A DNA stretch of 21,465 nucleotides from an uncultured Clostridia bacterium (GTDB lineage Bacteria > Bacillota > Clostridia > Lachnospirales > Lachnospiraceae), in contig CALBKM010000018.1 in NCBI GenBank assembly GCA_937895705.1, positions 1 to 21,465 on the forward strand, read 5' to 3'. Positions within the stretch are counted from its first letter, which is position 1; the number at the start of each line of letters is the position of its first letter. A program made the position numbers and the translations under genes. Shown here piece by piece: positions 1 through 7,046 of this stretch. The notes under the pieces were generated by a model. That model worked only from the letters and a program-made list of their open reading frames with translations. It ran no database searches and was not told the origin of the DNA.

Positions 1-76
1 CGGCATTATCCGTATCAGGTTATAGGGTCGAAGTTTGATTACTTCCTCTCAGCCTGCCATCACAAGCTCCCCTGTT
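1..76 (-). promoter_or_regulatory. TPP (thiamine pyrophosphate) riboswitch aptamer, 3' end cut by window edge
   Basis: Read on the minus strand, the segment has the THI-box order: GGGGAGC (from about 74), GGCTGAGAGG (54-45), GACCC (29-25), then ACCTGAT and GGATAATGCC (20-2). These are the hallmark conserved blocks of the TPP aptamer (pyrimidine-sensing arm with CTGAGA, pyrophosphate arm with the CCTGAT/GGATAATGCC core). The last P1 strand and the expression platform lie left of base 1, so the regulated gene, probably thiamine synthesis or uptake, is not visible. In this family TPP binding represses the downstream gene. Identification rests on motif order; no covariance model was run. Confidence 0.9.
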
Positions 77-90
77 TTTATTTCGTTGTC

Positions 91-119
91 ATTATACACC
101 CGGTATTGAGAAAATGCAA
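91..119 (-). promoter_or_regulatory. Promoter driving the TPP riboswitch transcript
   Basis: A perfect minus-strand -10 box TATAAT (96-91) lies 17 bp downstream of a weak -35 box TTGCAT (119-114). Transcription would start near 84, just before the first conserved riboswitch block. It sits directly after the stop codon of the gene at 131, so the thiamine gene has its own promoter. Confidence 0.6.
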
Positions 120-130
120 GAGATATTCTT

Positions 131-1030
131 TTATTTCCGCAGATAATCCAACACCGCCTGAATCATCTCAGGATTCGGATAATCCCTGCCGTCTATGCCA
201 TAAACCAAAGCATCGGCAAAGTTTTTCGCCATTATTTCTTCCGGATCGAGGATGTAGTCCGTATTTTTTCCGACAACATCCCAAAAATCCGAGATATCAT
301 TCAAAGAATACAGAGTACCTAAATCATCTACAGGAACAAATCCTATTAATATCTCTGACAGACCCTCTCCTTCATTTTCATAAGGCGGACACATGCAAAT
401 CATAACACACTCCGTCTTCTTTCCGTTCACCGTAAATACAGCGTGGGAATTCATATGTTCTACATCCGGATTGTGAAGGATACAACTGCTGAGTTCTTCC
501 GGGAACTCATACTCTTTCTCTTCCACTTTAAACTTGATGATCCCATACATAGCTCCCTTAAAATCCGGATTACTCCGCGTCATACAGTGAAACATTTCAT
601 GTATCAGCGTATGCCTAAACTTTATCTTTCCCTGTTCATCGTCGCTCTTTAATCTCAAGAACAGTTCATCTCCAAGATAGATCTGCACGCCGGAGGAATA
701 TCCGCTTGCGCCGAACTCATCATACAAGGTGCTTCTGACAAAAACAATTTCGTCCAAAGGCGGTAAATGGTAACCGTTTTCCTTACAGGTCAGAAGAAAC
801 CATTCCACCGTCTCATTGACTAAATCCTTCTCTTCCTCAGTGAACTCTTTCAGCTGAGATGCAGCAAATAATTTTAGTTCCTCCAGCGTACCGCCTTTTT
901 TCTGTAGCCGATAACTGATATCATTTCGATTCAAACGGTTGTAATACGCATCATTACGCAGTAACAATTCCTTTCCTTCAACTGCTGATGCAAAACGCCG
1001 TGAAAGCATTATTCCCTGTTTTCCAATCAT
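131..1030 (-). CDS. Uncharacterised zincin-like putative metallopeptidase (HEXXH)
   Basis: Unnamed protein of 299 aa. The visible signature is HEMFH at about residues 144-148 from the chosen start, a zinc-binding HEXXH. About 115 residues later comes a DPEEIMAKNF segment, where one Glu is a good third-ligand candidate as in gluzincins. Families with HExxH plus a late (H/D)PEE(I/V)xAxNF are known as uncharacterised Zn peptidases, so hydrolysis of a peptide is inferred only. There is no signal peptide or membrane helix, so it is probably cytosolic. I start at ATG 1030 because GGAGGAG lies 5-7 bases ahead; the longer frame begins at a TTG (1048) that overlaps this ribosome binding site. It follows a GNAT gene after about 36 bp and may share its transcript. 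Substrate unknown. Confidence 0.75.
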   Translation of the reverse strand: MIGKQGIMLSRRFASAVEGKELLLRNDAYYNRLNRNDISYRLQKKGGTLEELKLFAASQLKEFTEEEKDLVNETVEWFLLTCKENGYHLPPLDEIVFVRSTLYDEFGASGYSSGVQIYLGDELFLRLKSDDEQGKIKFRHTLIHEMFHCMTRSNPDFKGAMYGIIKFKVEEKEYEFPEELSSCILHNPDVEHMNSHAVFTVNGKKTECVMICMCPPYENEGEGLSEILIGFVPVDDLGTLYSLNDISDFWDVVGKNTDYILDPEEIMAKNFADALVYGIDGRDYPNPEMIQAVLDYLRK

Positions 1031-1066
1031 AAACGAACTCCTCCTCAAAAATTTCTCTCTTTCAAA

Positions 1067-1549
1067 TCATACCTTGCACTTATAGACTATTTCCTTATGT
1101 GCTTCACTACCTATTTCGATACCCGTTGAGACAAAACCGGCTTTTTCATATAAATGTAATGCCTTTTCGTTCTCAGGAACTGTTGAAAGATATATTTCTT
1201 CACAATTGTATTGCTTTTTCATTTCTTCCATGATCACAGTTAAGGCCTTTGTTCCATACCCCTGCCCTTGGAATCTCACATCTATCATAAATCTATATAT
1301 CATATAAACAGTTTCACCATCATTATCTGTCGGACCATACAATGTGAAACCAATCCCCTTTAGCTTCTCTCCATCAGAGAGTACAATAGCCTTCATAGTC
1401 AACTCCGGTCTGTAAAGCGCCTCTAACATAGAATATGCATTTCCGTTCACATACTTCTCTACCACGGAAGGTCTCTTATCCTCATTCGTTGTCAAAAAAG
1501 CGATATATTCCCAATTCTCCTTTGTAATATCGTGCAAACTAATATCCAT
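1067..1549 (-). CDS. GNAT N-acetyltransferase, diamine/spermidine acetyltransferase-like
   Basis: A 160-aa GNAT enzyme that would transfer acetyl from acetyl-CoA to an amine. Motif A, which binds the pyrophosphate of CoA, is RFQGQGYG at residues 92-99. Motif B is NEKALHLYEKAGF at about 127-139, with the Tyr that usually acts as general acid at 134. The N-terminal layout (LHDITKENWEYIAFL) and the YMIYRFMID strand resemble BltD/PaiA-type polyamine acetyltransferases, so a polyamine substrate is plausible but unproven. The start is ATG 1549, with GGAGG seven bases upstream; the frame stays open further but without a better signal. It follows the 79-81-residue small protein and XRE regulator by 22 bp, suggesting one operon and possible control by that regulator. 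Confidence 0.85.
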   Translation of the reverse strand: MDISLHDITKENWEYIAFLTTNEDKRPSVVEKYVNGNAYSMLEALYRPELTMKAIVLSDGEKLKGIGFTLYGPTDNDGETVYMIYRFMIDVRFQGQGYGTKALTVIMEEMKKQYNCEEIYLSTVPENEKALHLYEKAGFVSTGIEIGSEAHKEIVYKCKV

Positions 1550-1571
1550 TTCATTTCCTCCACTTAAACTG

Positions 1572-1817
1572 TTATAAGTTAATCTCCATATGAACCCCAT
1601 CTCCGCTGTCAATCTCTACAAGTTTCCAGCTCTTATGGCTTTTTTTGTATGCTTTTACTTCTTTTATCAGCGCCCGCAATTGCTTTTTGGAAATATTCGT
1701 TCCTTCCTTTTGAGCTCTTCTTGCTATAAAACCTGCCGTCATCCTATTGAAAACCAATCCGAGAGGAATCCTGAACTTCCATTTCTTCCCTGACTCTTCT
1801 TTTATGTATATTCTCAT
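1572..1817 (-). CDS. Small protein resembling the C-terminal domain of the adjacent XRE regulator
   Basis: An 81-aa protein of unknown function. It has a short charged N-terminus, an IPLGLVFNRMTAGF segment, a Lys-rich helix around residues 44-60, and a closing beta-like pattern LVEIDSGDGVHMEINL. The neighbouring XRE protein ends in the same arrangement (VRMNIPMALLLVALETG ... LMEVESGEGDIVRVFV), so this looks like a stand-alone copy of the regulator's C-terminal domain, similar to SHOCT-like/YvlB-type small domains. The start is three bases after the regulator's stop, with GTGGAG inside the regulator's last codons, which implies translational coupling. It may bind the regulator or share its ligand; that is inference. 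Confidence 0.75.
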   Translation of the reverse strand: MRIYIKEESGKKWKFRIPLGLVFNRMTAGFIARRAQKEGTNISKKQLRALIKEVKAYKKSHKSWKLVEIDSGDGVHMEINL

Positions 1818-1820
1818 AAG

Positions 1821-2321
1821 CTACTCCACAAAAACACGGACGATATCACCTTCGCCGGATTCCACTTCCATGAGATTTCCCATAACACCATAATGTACCA
1901 AGTTCACAATCTGCTCCAAATCAATGTTCTTTAATGCACTGCTTCCGGAAACCTGTTGAAGGTCCACACCCGTTTCCAGTGCAACCAGCAACAACGCCAT
2001 AGGAATATTCATCCTGACATGGGTACCGTCACAGGCGTCTACTATAAAACGGAGCATCATCTCCTTAATATCCTTGCGTTCTTCCGGAGCAAGGACTCTT
2101 GCAACCGGTTCGGTTTCTTCTTTGCCGGATAACAGTTCATCTACCGTTACCCCTAATATCTTTGCCAACTTCGGAAGAGATGTAATATCCGGGCAGGTCT
2201 GGTCGTTCTCCCATTTGCTTACTGCCTGTGCACTTACCTCCATCTTCTGAGATAATTCTTCCTGCGTCATCCCCTTCTCTTTTCTAAGAGCTGCTATTCT
2301 TTTTCCGATTGTCATTTCCAT
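1821..2321 (-). CDS. XRE-family helix-turn-helix regulator with C-terminal SHOCT-like domain
   Basis: A 166-aa DNA-binding regulator. Residues 5-63 form a Cro/CI-type HTH (GKRIAALRKEKGMTQEELSQ then VSAQAVSKWENDQTCPD), with the usual QxxVSKWE recognition region. A linker rich in Glu follows, then a C-terminal domain (about 90-166) with VRMNIPMALLLVALETG, an amphipathic helix LEQIVNLVHYG and a final LMEVESGEGDIVRVFV strand pair. The ligand or partner is unknown. AGGAGG is nine bases before ATG 2321. It leads a tight three-gene unit (this gene, the small protein and GNAT); autoregulation is likely for this family but not shown. Confidence 0.88.
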   Translation of the reverse strand: MEMTIGKRIAALRKEKGMTQEELSQKMEVSAQAVSKWENDQTCPDITSLPKLAKILGVTVDELLSGKEETEPVARVLAPEERKDIKEMMLRFIVDACDGTHVRMNIPMALLLVALETGVDLQQVSGSSALKNIDLEQIVNLVHYGVMGNLMEVESGEGDIVRVFVE

Positions 2322-2358
2322 AAATTAAATCCTCCTTTAACATTGTTCCTGTTTTTCG

Positions 2359-2418
2359 TTATGTGGCCACAAGAGCTTTTGCAATCTGTTCCCTCTGCTC
2401 TTGTCCACATCTTACCAT
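2359..2418 (-). CDS. Possible 19-residue small ORF or leader peptide ahead of the XRE gene
   Basis: The minus strand shows AGGAG, a six-base spacer and ATG at 2418, followed by 19 sense codons (MVRCGQEQREQIAKALVAT) and TAA at 2361-2359. It ends 38 bases before the XRE start. The Shine-Dalgarno spacing is ideal, which is why I list it. It could be a leader peptide, a degraded gene end, or chance. No homology is claimed. Confidence 0.3.
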   Translation of the reverse strand: MVRCGQEQREQIAKALVAT

Positions 2419-2474
2419 GCAATACTCCTAAAAAACATGGAACAAAGGTTGAAAATCGGCCTTTTTTCTCCCCT

Positions 2475-2505
2475 ATCGGTTGTTTTTTCACCCAACCATC
2501 GGTTG
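2475..2505. repeat. Paired CAACCGAT motifs upstream of the XRE gene, possible operator
   Basis: ATCGGTTG occurs at 2475-2482 and 2498-2505 on the plus strand (CAACCGAT on the minus strand). The second copy lies in a small palindrome, CAACC-ATC-GGTTG (2493-2505). The copies are 23 bp apart, close to two helical turns, and sit just downstream of a candidate promoter for the XRE transcript. An XRE operator would fit this position; this is inference. Confidence 0.35.
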
Positions 2506-2524
2506 AATGGACCTCTTATATACA

Positions 2525-2553
2525 AATATACGCTTTTATGGTCCCAAAATCAA
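2525..2553 (-). promoter_or_regulatory. Candidate promoter for the XRE regulator operon
   Basis: The minus strand has TTGATT (2553-2548), a 17-bp spacer and TATATT (2530-2525). The start would be near 2518, leaving a leader of about 200 nt that contains the CAACCGAT motifs and the 19-residue ORF. Apart from these, the gene-free stretch 2340-2663 holds only the hairpin terminator at 2587-2620. Confidence 0.45.
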
Positions 2554-2577
2554 GCAATGGAATGTTGCACTAAGGAA

Positions 2578-2630
2578 TTCAAAATAAAATCCCCACCGAA
2601 ACCATTTCCGGTAGGGATTTGAGTTTTTTA
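2578..2630 (-). terminator. Rho-independent terminator after the MerR-family gene
   Basis: Arms at 2587-2600 and 2607-2620 pair (AAATCCC-ACCG with CGGT-GGGATTT, one mismatch inside), with a short loop. On the minus strand the stem runs into ATTTTATTTTG, a U-rich tail. The plus strand also has a TTTTTT run at 2624-2629, so it may work both ways. Confidence 0.7.
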
Positions 2631-2663
2631 TTTACTTCCATTCATTTGTTCCAAAAGCAAATT

Positions 2664-4217
2664 TTACCGCTGAAACACATACCAGAACGGTTGCTCTCCG
2701 CCGTAGGAATAATCCCCGCTCTTCCACTGCACAAACAGGTACTCCGCACCCTCATGCTGCTCTATCACATACTTACTTGCGGTAACCCGGGGATTGCAAA
2801 TTACATAGCCGTTTACCCAACGCCAAATCTCATCCTTGTCAATGGTGACACTTCCGTCTTTGGAATTTAAAAATCCGTTCCGAATCTGCCCGTCCGGGAG
2901 AAACTCTGCACTTCTCCAATACAACGCCTCATAGGGAATAAAGGCACACATATTGCGCGGGTCAAAGGATTCCACGCTGCGCACCAAATCGCATACATTC
3001 CACAGTCCCATTACCGCACTGTCGTCCGCAGGAACCTGCGGAATTTCGTCCACAATCCGGATTTCCTTCTTCGTATACTCCTGGGAATCGGTCTTTCGGA
3101 ATACCCACACCTCCGGCTTACCGCCTTCAAAGTAATTGTGTCCCTTAAACTCAAGGAACAGATAAGTTTCCTCTCCGATGCGTTCGATGGTGTACGGATT
3201 CCTGTTCTTCCGGTGCGGATACCCGCAGTCGGATAACAGATATCCCTTCGTCCATCCGAAGCACCAGTACCGCTCGCCACCCGGCAGGAAATAAAGCTCC
3301 TTTACCCTGTCACCGTTGTCGGCAGACTTCCTCTTTTCCGGAAGAAACATCTCCTTACACGGCAAATGGTCCAGCATTTCCCAACGTCCGATGACCTCTG
3401 CATCATTTTCAAATGGTACATCAATCTCTTCATTAAACTCCGGATTGAACTCATAGAGCTTCACCACCGGAAGCTTTACTTCCACCGTCCCGTCTCCGTA
3501 GCGGATTTGATAGTTCGGACCTACAATCTGATAATTGTTGTCCAACACATACCGATGCAACGCCCGTACCGCCTCGTCGTACTCCTCCGCCTTACAAACA
3601 AGCCCGGCGTTCTCCCCCGAGAAGCAAACCACTTTTTCCGTATAGCCCTTCAAATCCGAAACCTTACCTGTCATCTCCACACCAAAGCCGGTATCAAAAT
3701 TTTCGCTGACATACTCCGTCTCATAATCCACAATCACTTCTCTGTCGCCCTGCACCCCCGCTGGAACCGCATTCCGAAGCTCTTTCAAAACACCGTTCCA
3801 TTCGGATTTGTCCGAAATCACTCTGCGGTCAAACAGCAACCGAATCTCATCGCTCTTTCTAATCACGATATCAAACATACTGGCACTCTCCTTTAACGCC
3901 GAATTTAAGTTACGGAGCACCCGGATGCGTACCTCGGTTTGCACTTTCAAACGATTTAATTCTGCCTCCTTTGCCGTCACAAGCTCCGAAACCCTTTCCT
4001 TCGGCAAAGAAAGAAACTCCTTAATTTCACTCAGACTGAACCCCAGCTCCTTTAACGCCACAATCCGGTAACAGTCCGACAGCTTCGCGGCACCGTAATA
4101 CCGATACCCCGTAAACTCATCAATCACATCCGGAACCAAAATCCCTTCCGCATCATAAAACCGCAGTGTCTTCACCGGAATCTGACTCAGCCTGGAAAGC
4201 TCACCGATTTTATACAT
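2664..4217 (-). CDS. MerR-family regulator with effector-binding domain and two C-terminal repeats
   Basis: A 517-aa protein, about twice the usual 250-280 for a MerR regulator with a GyrI-like domain. Residues 1-72 are a MerR winged HTH (YKIGELSRLSQIPVKTLRFYD, then TGYRYY). A helical dimer linker runs to about 112. Residues 115-256 look like a GyrI/BmrR-type ligand-binding domain. Two related C-terminal repeats follow, about 272-375 and 400-517, each with an (I/M)GxW opening, a FLP(G/D)G turn, a W-x-G-Y core and a closing YLF-(E/Q)(F/W)K(G/S)-x-Y pattern. From memory, similar repeats occur at the C-terminus of BlaR1-like proteins in Firmicutes. ATG 4217 has AGGAG seven bases ahead; the frame's extra upstream codons cover the promoter. 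It probably regulates itself and senses an amphipathic compound (inferred). Confidence 0.85.
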   Translation of the reverse strand: MYKIGELSRLSQIPVKTLRFYDAEGILVPDVIDEFTGYRYYGAAKLSDCYRIVALKELGFSLSEIKEFLSLPKERVSELVTAKEAELNRLKVQTEVRIRVLRNLNSALKESASMFDIVIRKSDEIRLLFDRRVISDKSEWNGVLKELRNAVPAGVQGDREVIVDYETEYVSENFDTGFGVEMTGKVSDLKGYTEKVVCFSGENAGLVCKAEEYDEAVRALHRYVLDNNYQIVGPNYQIRYGDGTVEVKLPVVKLYEFNPEFNEEIDVPFENDAEVIGRWEMLDHLPCKEMFLPEKRKSADNGDRVKELYFLPGGERYWCFGWTKGYLLSDCGYPHRKNRNPYTIERIGEETYLFLEFKGHNYFEGGKPEVWVFRKTDSQEYTKKEIRIVDEIPQVPADDSAVMGLWNVCDLVRSVESFDPRNMCAFIPYEALYWRSAEFLPDGQIRNGFLNSKDGSVTIDKDEIWRWVNGYVICNPRVTASKYVIEQHEGAEYLFVQWKSGDYSYGGEQPFWYVFQR

Positions 4218-4260
4218 CCAATCACTCCTTTGTTCTACATTGCAGGTACCTTGCACTGTC

Positions 4261-4291
4261 ATACTATCATTACAGTAAGGTGGAGAGTCAA
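4261..4291 (-). promoter_or_regulatory. MerR-type promoter with 19-bp spacer (autoregulation)
   Basis: The minus strand shows TTGACT (4291-4286), a 19-bp spacer (4285-4267) and TAGTAT (4266-4261). A 19-bp spacer is the hallmark of promoters that MerR proteins activate by untwisting DNA. The spacer contains a small dyad, TTAC-T-GTAA, at its centre. The start point would be near 4254, 37 bases before the MerR gene's ATG. Confidence 0.65.
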
Positions 4292-4294
4292 TAC

Positions 4295-4350
4295 CAAATA
4301 TAAAAATATAGGGAACTTTTGATACACCTTTTGTAGCAAAATGTTCCCTA
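4295..4350 (-). terminator. Terminator after the Nudix gene, just ahead of the MerR promoter
   Basis: TAGGGAAC (4309-4316) pairs with GTTCCCTA (4343-4350), and the stem continues as TTTTG with CAAAA past one bulged base. On the minus strand it is followed by a TATATTTTTATATTT tail. It insulates the MerR gene from the Nudix transcript. Confidence 0.7.
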
Positions 4351-4381
4351 AACATGACCTTCTTTTCAACAACACTGAAAT

Positions 4382-4894
4382 CTATACGTTCTCCAAATGC
4401 GATTTAATCAGTAACAGCGTCTTGTATTCCCGTTGATTCCAAGCCTTTGCTCCTTCTTCGTTCAACATTCTTCTGTTTTTTTCCAATGCTTCCTCCAAGG
4501 TATACAAAACTTGCCTGAAGCCGTATTTCTTCTCATTGTCCGTATAGTCGCATGTACCTTGCTCCGAATATACCTCACAAAAATAAAGACGACTGAATTG
4601 ATGCCATATCATCGGTTCAGAAGTAGATAGCCGCTTCTCTTCGATTTCCCCAAAGGGTACAATTGTTTCCAAATTAACATCATATCCTGTTTCTTCTTTT
4701 ACCTCCCGCACCAGCGCCTGATAATCGTCTTCGTTAGGGTCTATCCCGCCTCCCGGAAGTTTCACTTCTCCGTATTTATCTTCAATCATCAATAGTTTTC
4801 CGTCAATAAAAATAATACCTCTTACCGCTACCCGGTAGATTTCCTCCATATCTTGGTCGTAATTTTTCGCATCCATGACAAGTATTTTATCCAT
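4382..4894 (-). CDS. Nudix hydrolase
   Basis: A 170-aa Nudix enzyme that would hydrolyse a nucleoside diphosphate linked to another group, using a divalent metal. The Nudix box is complete at residues 49-71: G-x5-E-x7-REVKEETGY, with the metal-binding Glu pair at 67-68. The preceding LPGGG at 46-50 is typical. The C-terminal part has no obvious specificity signature, so the substrate (oxidised nucleotide, sugar nucleotide or other) cannot be named. ATG 4894 has AGGAG five bases ahead. It has its own terminator downstream and a 155-bp gap upstream, so it is probably a single-gene unit. Confidence 0.88.
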   Translation of the reverse strand: MDKILVMDAKNYDQDMEEIYRVAVRGIIFIDGKLLMIEDKYGEVKLPGGGIDPNEDDYQALVREVKEETGYDVNLETIVPFGEIEEKRLSTSEPMIWHQFSRLYFCEVYSEQGTCDYTDNEKKYGFRQVLYTLEEALEKNRRMLNEEGAKAWNQREYKTLLLIKSHLENV

Positions 4895-4990
4895 AGTATC
4901 TCCTCTCTTCGTTACAACCTATTTGCCGAACATGCAGAACAAAACCCTATAAAAAAACAACCGACGTAATCTCAGGAAATTTCTATGTCT

Positions 4991-4999
4991 ATCATACCA
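4991..4999 (-). promoter_or_regulatory. Candidate extended -10 promoter for the Nudix gene at 4894
   Basis: TGGTATGAT on the minus strand (4999-4991) is an extended -10 (TGn before TATGAT). The -35 region is not recognisable. It lies about 90 bases ahead of the Nudix start, in the only gap over 100 bp within the 4382-9504 cluster. Confidence 0.35.
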
Positions 5000-5050
5000 A
5001 ATATCATATTCATTTTCTTGACTTTTTGAATACCATACCATTGAACCAAA

Positions 5051-5725
5051 TCACTCATTAATGATGTCAAACAGATCTGTAAGTTTTTCGCAACATACCT
5101 TGCCTTCTACGTTTTTATGAACAAGTACCGGTTTCATTCCGGCATTTAAGCTTCCCTCATAATCTGCCACCGGATTATCCCCGATCATATAACATACTTC
5201 CGGATTTCCTGCCTGCGCCATGGCATATTCAAACATCTCTTTCCGCGGTTTATCATATCCCACACTGGCGGAAATAAAATATCCCGCAATCTCCTCGTCC
5301 AATCCGAGACGAATAAACACCTCCCGAAGCTCCGGAAAATTATTGGAAATAATATAATGCCGATACCCCTTTCCGGTAAAATGTTGAAGTACTCTCTTTG
5401 CGTCTGGATAGGCCTCATACTCATAACTAATCACATTCTTCCGAAACGCATTACAAACAGATGCCGCATCGGTTGGACTCACGCCCTGTTCTTCGCAAAA
5501 CCTGCGCATTCCTCCAAGCAGTCGTTGCCACCACTCTTCTCCGTTTGCATCTCCGTGGTCCTCCTCCGGCTTATTCCAGGAGCATGCCTTCCGCAAAAAG
5601 CGCTTCACTTCTTCCTCCGAAATCGAATAGCCGAATTCGTCCAGTGCTCTCAACAGGGAACACTTAAAAGACTCGTTATTATGTACTAAGGTACCGTCAC
5701 AGTCCCAAAAAAGTGCTTTTTTCAT
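5051..5725 (-). CDS. HAD-superfamily hydrolase (YjjG/PpaX/Gph-like phosphatase)
   Basis: A 224-aa haloacid dehalogenase-type phosphatase. All four motifs are visible: DCDGT with nucleophile Asp8 and acid/base Asp10; Ser127 in YIISNN; Lys159 in YDKPRK; and GDNPVAD (182-188) with metal-binding Asp183 and Asp188. The helical cap (about 15-95) is of the C1 type seen in phosphoglycolate phosphatases, PpaX and nucleotidases. The exact substrate is unknown; a small phosphate ester such as a nucleotide or sugar phosphate is expected in the cytosol. AAGGAG lies nine bases before ATG 5725. It follows the S51-type gene by 16 bp, so the two are cotranscribed. Confidence 0.88.
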   Translation of the reverse strand: MKKALFWDCDGTLVHNNESFKCSLLRALDEFGYSISEEEVKRFLRKACSWNKPEEDHGDANGEEWWQRLLGGMRRFCEEQGVSPTDAASVCNAFRKNVISYEYEAYPDAKRVLQHFTGKGYRHYIISNNFPELREVFIRLGLDEEIAGYFISASVGYDKPRKEMFEYAMAQAGNPEVCYMIGDNPVADYEGSLNAGMKPVLVHKNVEGKVCCEKLTDLFDIINE

Positions 5726-5741
5726 TTGCTTTCTCTCCTTA

Positions 5742-6494
5742 TCAAATACTGCGAATCTGCTTCATAAATTGTAGCTCAACGCCATCTTTGGTCACCTTCC
5801 ATACTTTCCCTTCATTCTCAATGTAATACTCCAAGATACCATCGGAAGACCTGATTATACTCACATCCGTCAATCCGCTTTCTCGCAAATCATCTTGTAA
5901 CAAATAAAACTCTCCATATTCCTTTGCGACTTTCACCAAATCTTCCCTTTGATATGTTTCATCTCCTACCACCAGCGTTTCCGGATAAATCCTGTCGGAA
6001 GTATTGTTATGCGGATAAATCGAGATATCGTCCAGATTTAATCCTTCTACGATTTGAAAATCCTGATACTCCTCACTACATGGGGTAATGATGATATATT
6101 TGGACATGAGCATAGCACCTGCACTGAATCCAAGCATTATACCCTTATAATTTTGTAATTCTCGAAACAAGTCCAAATCACTGCACAACTCTTTTTGTCT
6201 GAACGGATTTCCTCCCATCAGCATAACAAAATCGGCATTCCTTATCAGTTTCCCGGCTTCCTTCTTTGATAAGTCCGGTGTTATTACTCCGACATGTTCA
6301 AACTGTATTCCCGCATTTTTAAAGTGCTCAATGAATACCGGGATGTTCTTCTTTACGGCTTTTTCAACTTTATCAGCCCCACCGGGTATAAATACAATGC
6401 TTTTGGTATCCGTCAATTCTCTTTTGAACATTTCTCCCAACCCATGTCCAAATGCATTATGAATATCAAAACCGCTACAATAATATCTGGTCAT
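5742..6494 (-). CDS. Peptidase family S51-like protein (PepE/cyanophycinase type)
   Basis: A 250-aa protein with the class I glutamine-amidotransferase-like fold of family S51. The nucleophile elbow GFSAGAM places the catalytic Ser at 124. MGGNPFRQ (93-100) matches the glycine turn seen before it in PepE relatives, and His162 in IYPHNN is the likely catalytic His. PepE cleaves Asp-X dipeptides, but many relatives have unknown substrates, so only the family is assigned. There is no signal peptide, so it should be cytosolic. GGAG lies eight bases before ATG 6494. It sits 24 bp after a Nudix gene and 16 bp before the HAD gene, within one probable operon. Confidence 0.85.
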   Translation of the reverse strand: MTRYYCSGFDIHNAFGHGLGEMFKRELTDTKSIVFIPGGADKVEKAVKKNIPVFIEHFKNAGIQFEHVGVITPDLSKKEAGKLIRNADFVMLMGGNPFRQKELCSDLDLFRELQNYKGIMLGFSAGAMLMSKYIIITPCSEEYQDFQIVEGLNLDDISIYPHNNTSDRIYPETLVVGDETYQREDLVKVAKEYGEFYLLQDDLRESGLTDVSIIRSSDGILEYYIENEGKVWKVTKDGVELQFMKQIRSI

Positions 6495-6518
6495 AGTAAC
6501 GTCTCCATAACATCAATT

Positions 6519-6983
6519 TTAATCAATTACCTCAGGATCTCCGACTTCCTCATTCCCCAAATAAACCGTATACTCTTTCCCTTCGTACAGATTCATAATT
6601 TGTCTGCGCAGTTTCGACGGGTACAACGGGGTTGTATTTAATGTCTTGATAGCAAGCCAGTCATATCCTACTTGGTTTGTGTCACTTTGCAGGATAGCGT
6701 CTTTGAGTTCCCCCTTATACTCACATAAAAACACAAGGTCAACCCGATGAAAATCTTCGCCGTGTAAGCCCTCTATCACAAACACCAAGTCCTTTACCTC
6801 AACCTGCAATCCGATCTCTTCTGCCACTTCCCTGCAAATAGCCTCCGGGAGAAGTTCTTCGGTCCCCTGACCACCGCCGGGCATGATATACCACGCTTCT
6901 TTCCCGTCGCTGATTTTAATTGCCAGCATCTTATCCTCTTTTATAATCAACGCCTTTGCCGCATTTCTCACTGTTCGTTCCAT
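6519..6983 (-). CDS. Nudix hydrolase
   Basis: A 154-aa Nudix protein. The box is complete at residues 37-59 (G-x5-E-x7-REVAEEIGL), preceded by MPGGG at 34-38. The sheet before the box (RNAAKALIIKEDKMLAIKI) is that of small MutT-like enzymes, which degrade oxidised or non-canonical nucleotides or nucleotide conjugates. The C-terminus carries a YPSKLRRQIMNLYEGKEYTVYLG segment that I cannot assign. The start is ATG 6983 with GGGGG seven bases ahead. It is one of three Nudix genes within 3.2 kb; they are too different in sequence outside the box to be recent duplicates. Confidence 0.88.
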   Translation of the reverse strand: MERTVRNAAKALIIKEDKMLAIKISDGKEAWYIMPGGGQGTEELLPEAICREVAEEIGLQVEVKDLVFVIEGLHGEDFHRVDLVFLCEYKGELKDAILQSDTNQVGYDWLAIKTLNTTPLYPSKLRRQIMNLYEGKEYTVYLGNEEVGDPEVID

Positions 6984-7046
6984 CGTTTATCCCCCTATGA
7001 TATGTTTCCCAGTATTGTTTTTCTCTGTTTCATTCAAAATTTAAAG

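Noticed and set aside
3366..3896. Long plus-strand open frame opposite the MerR gene
   Set aside because: It is a shadow of a well-supported minus-strand gene and its translation has no coherent domain.
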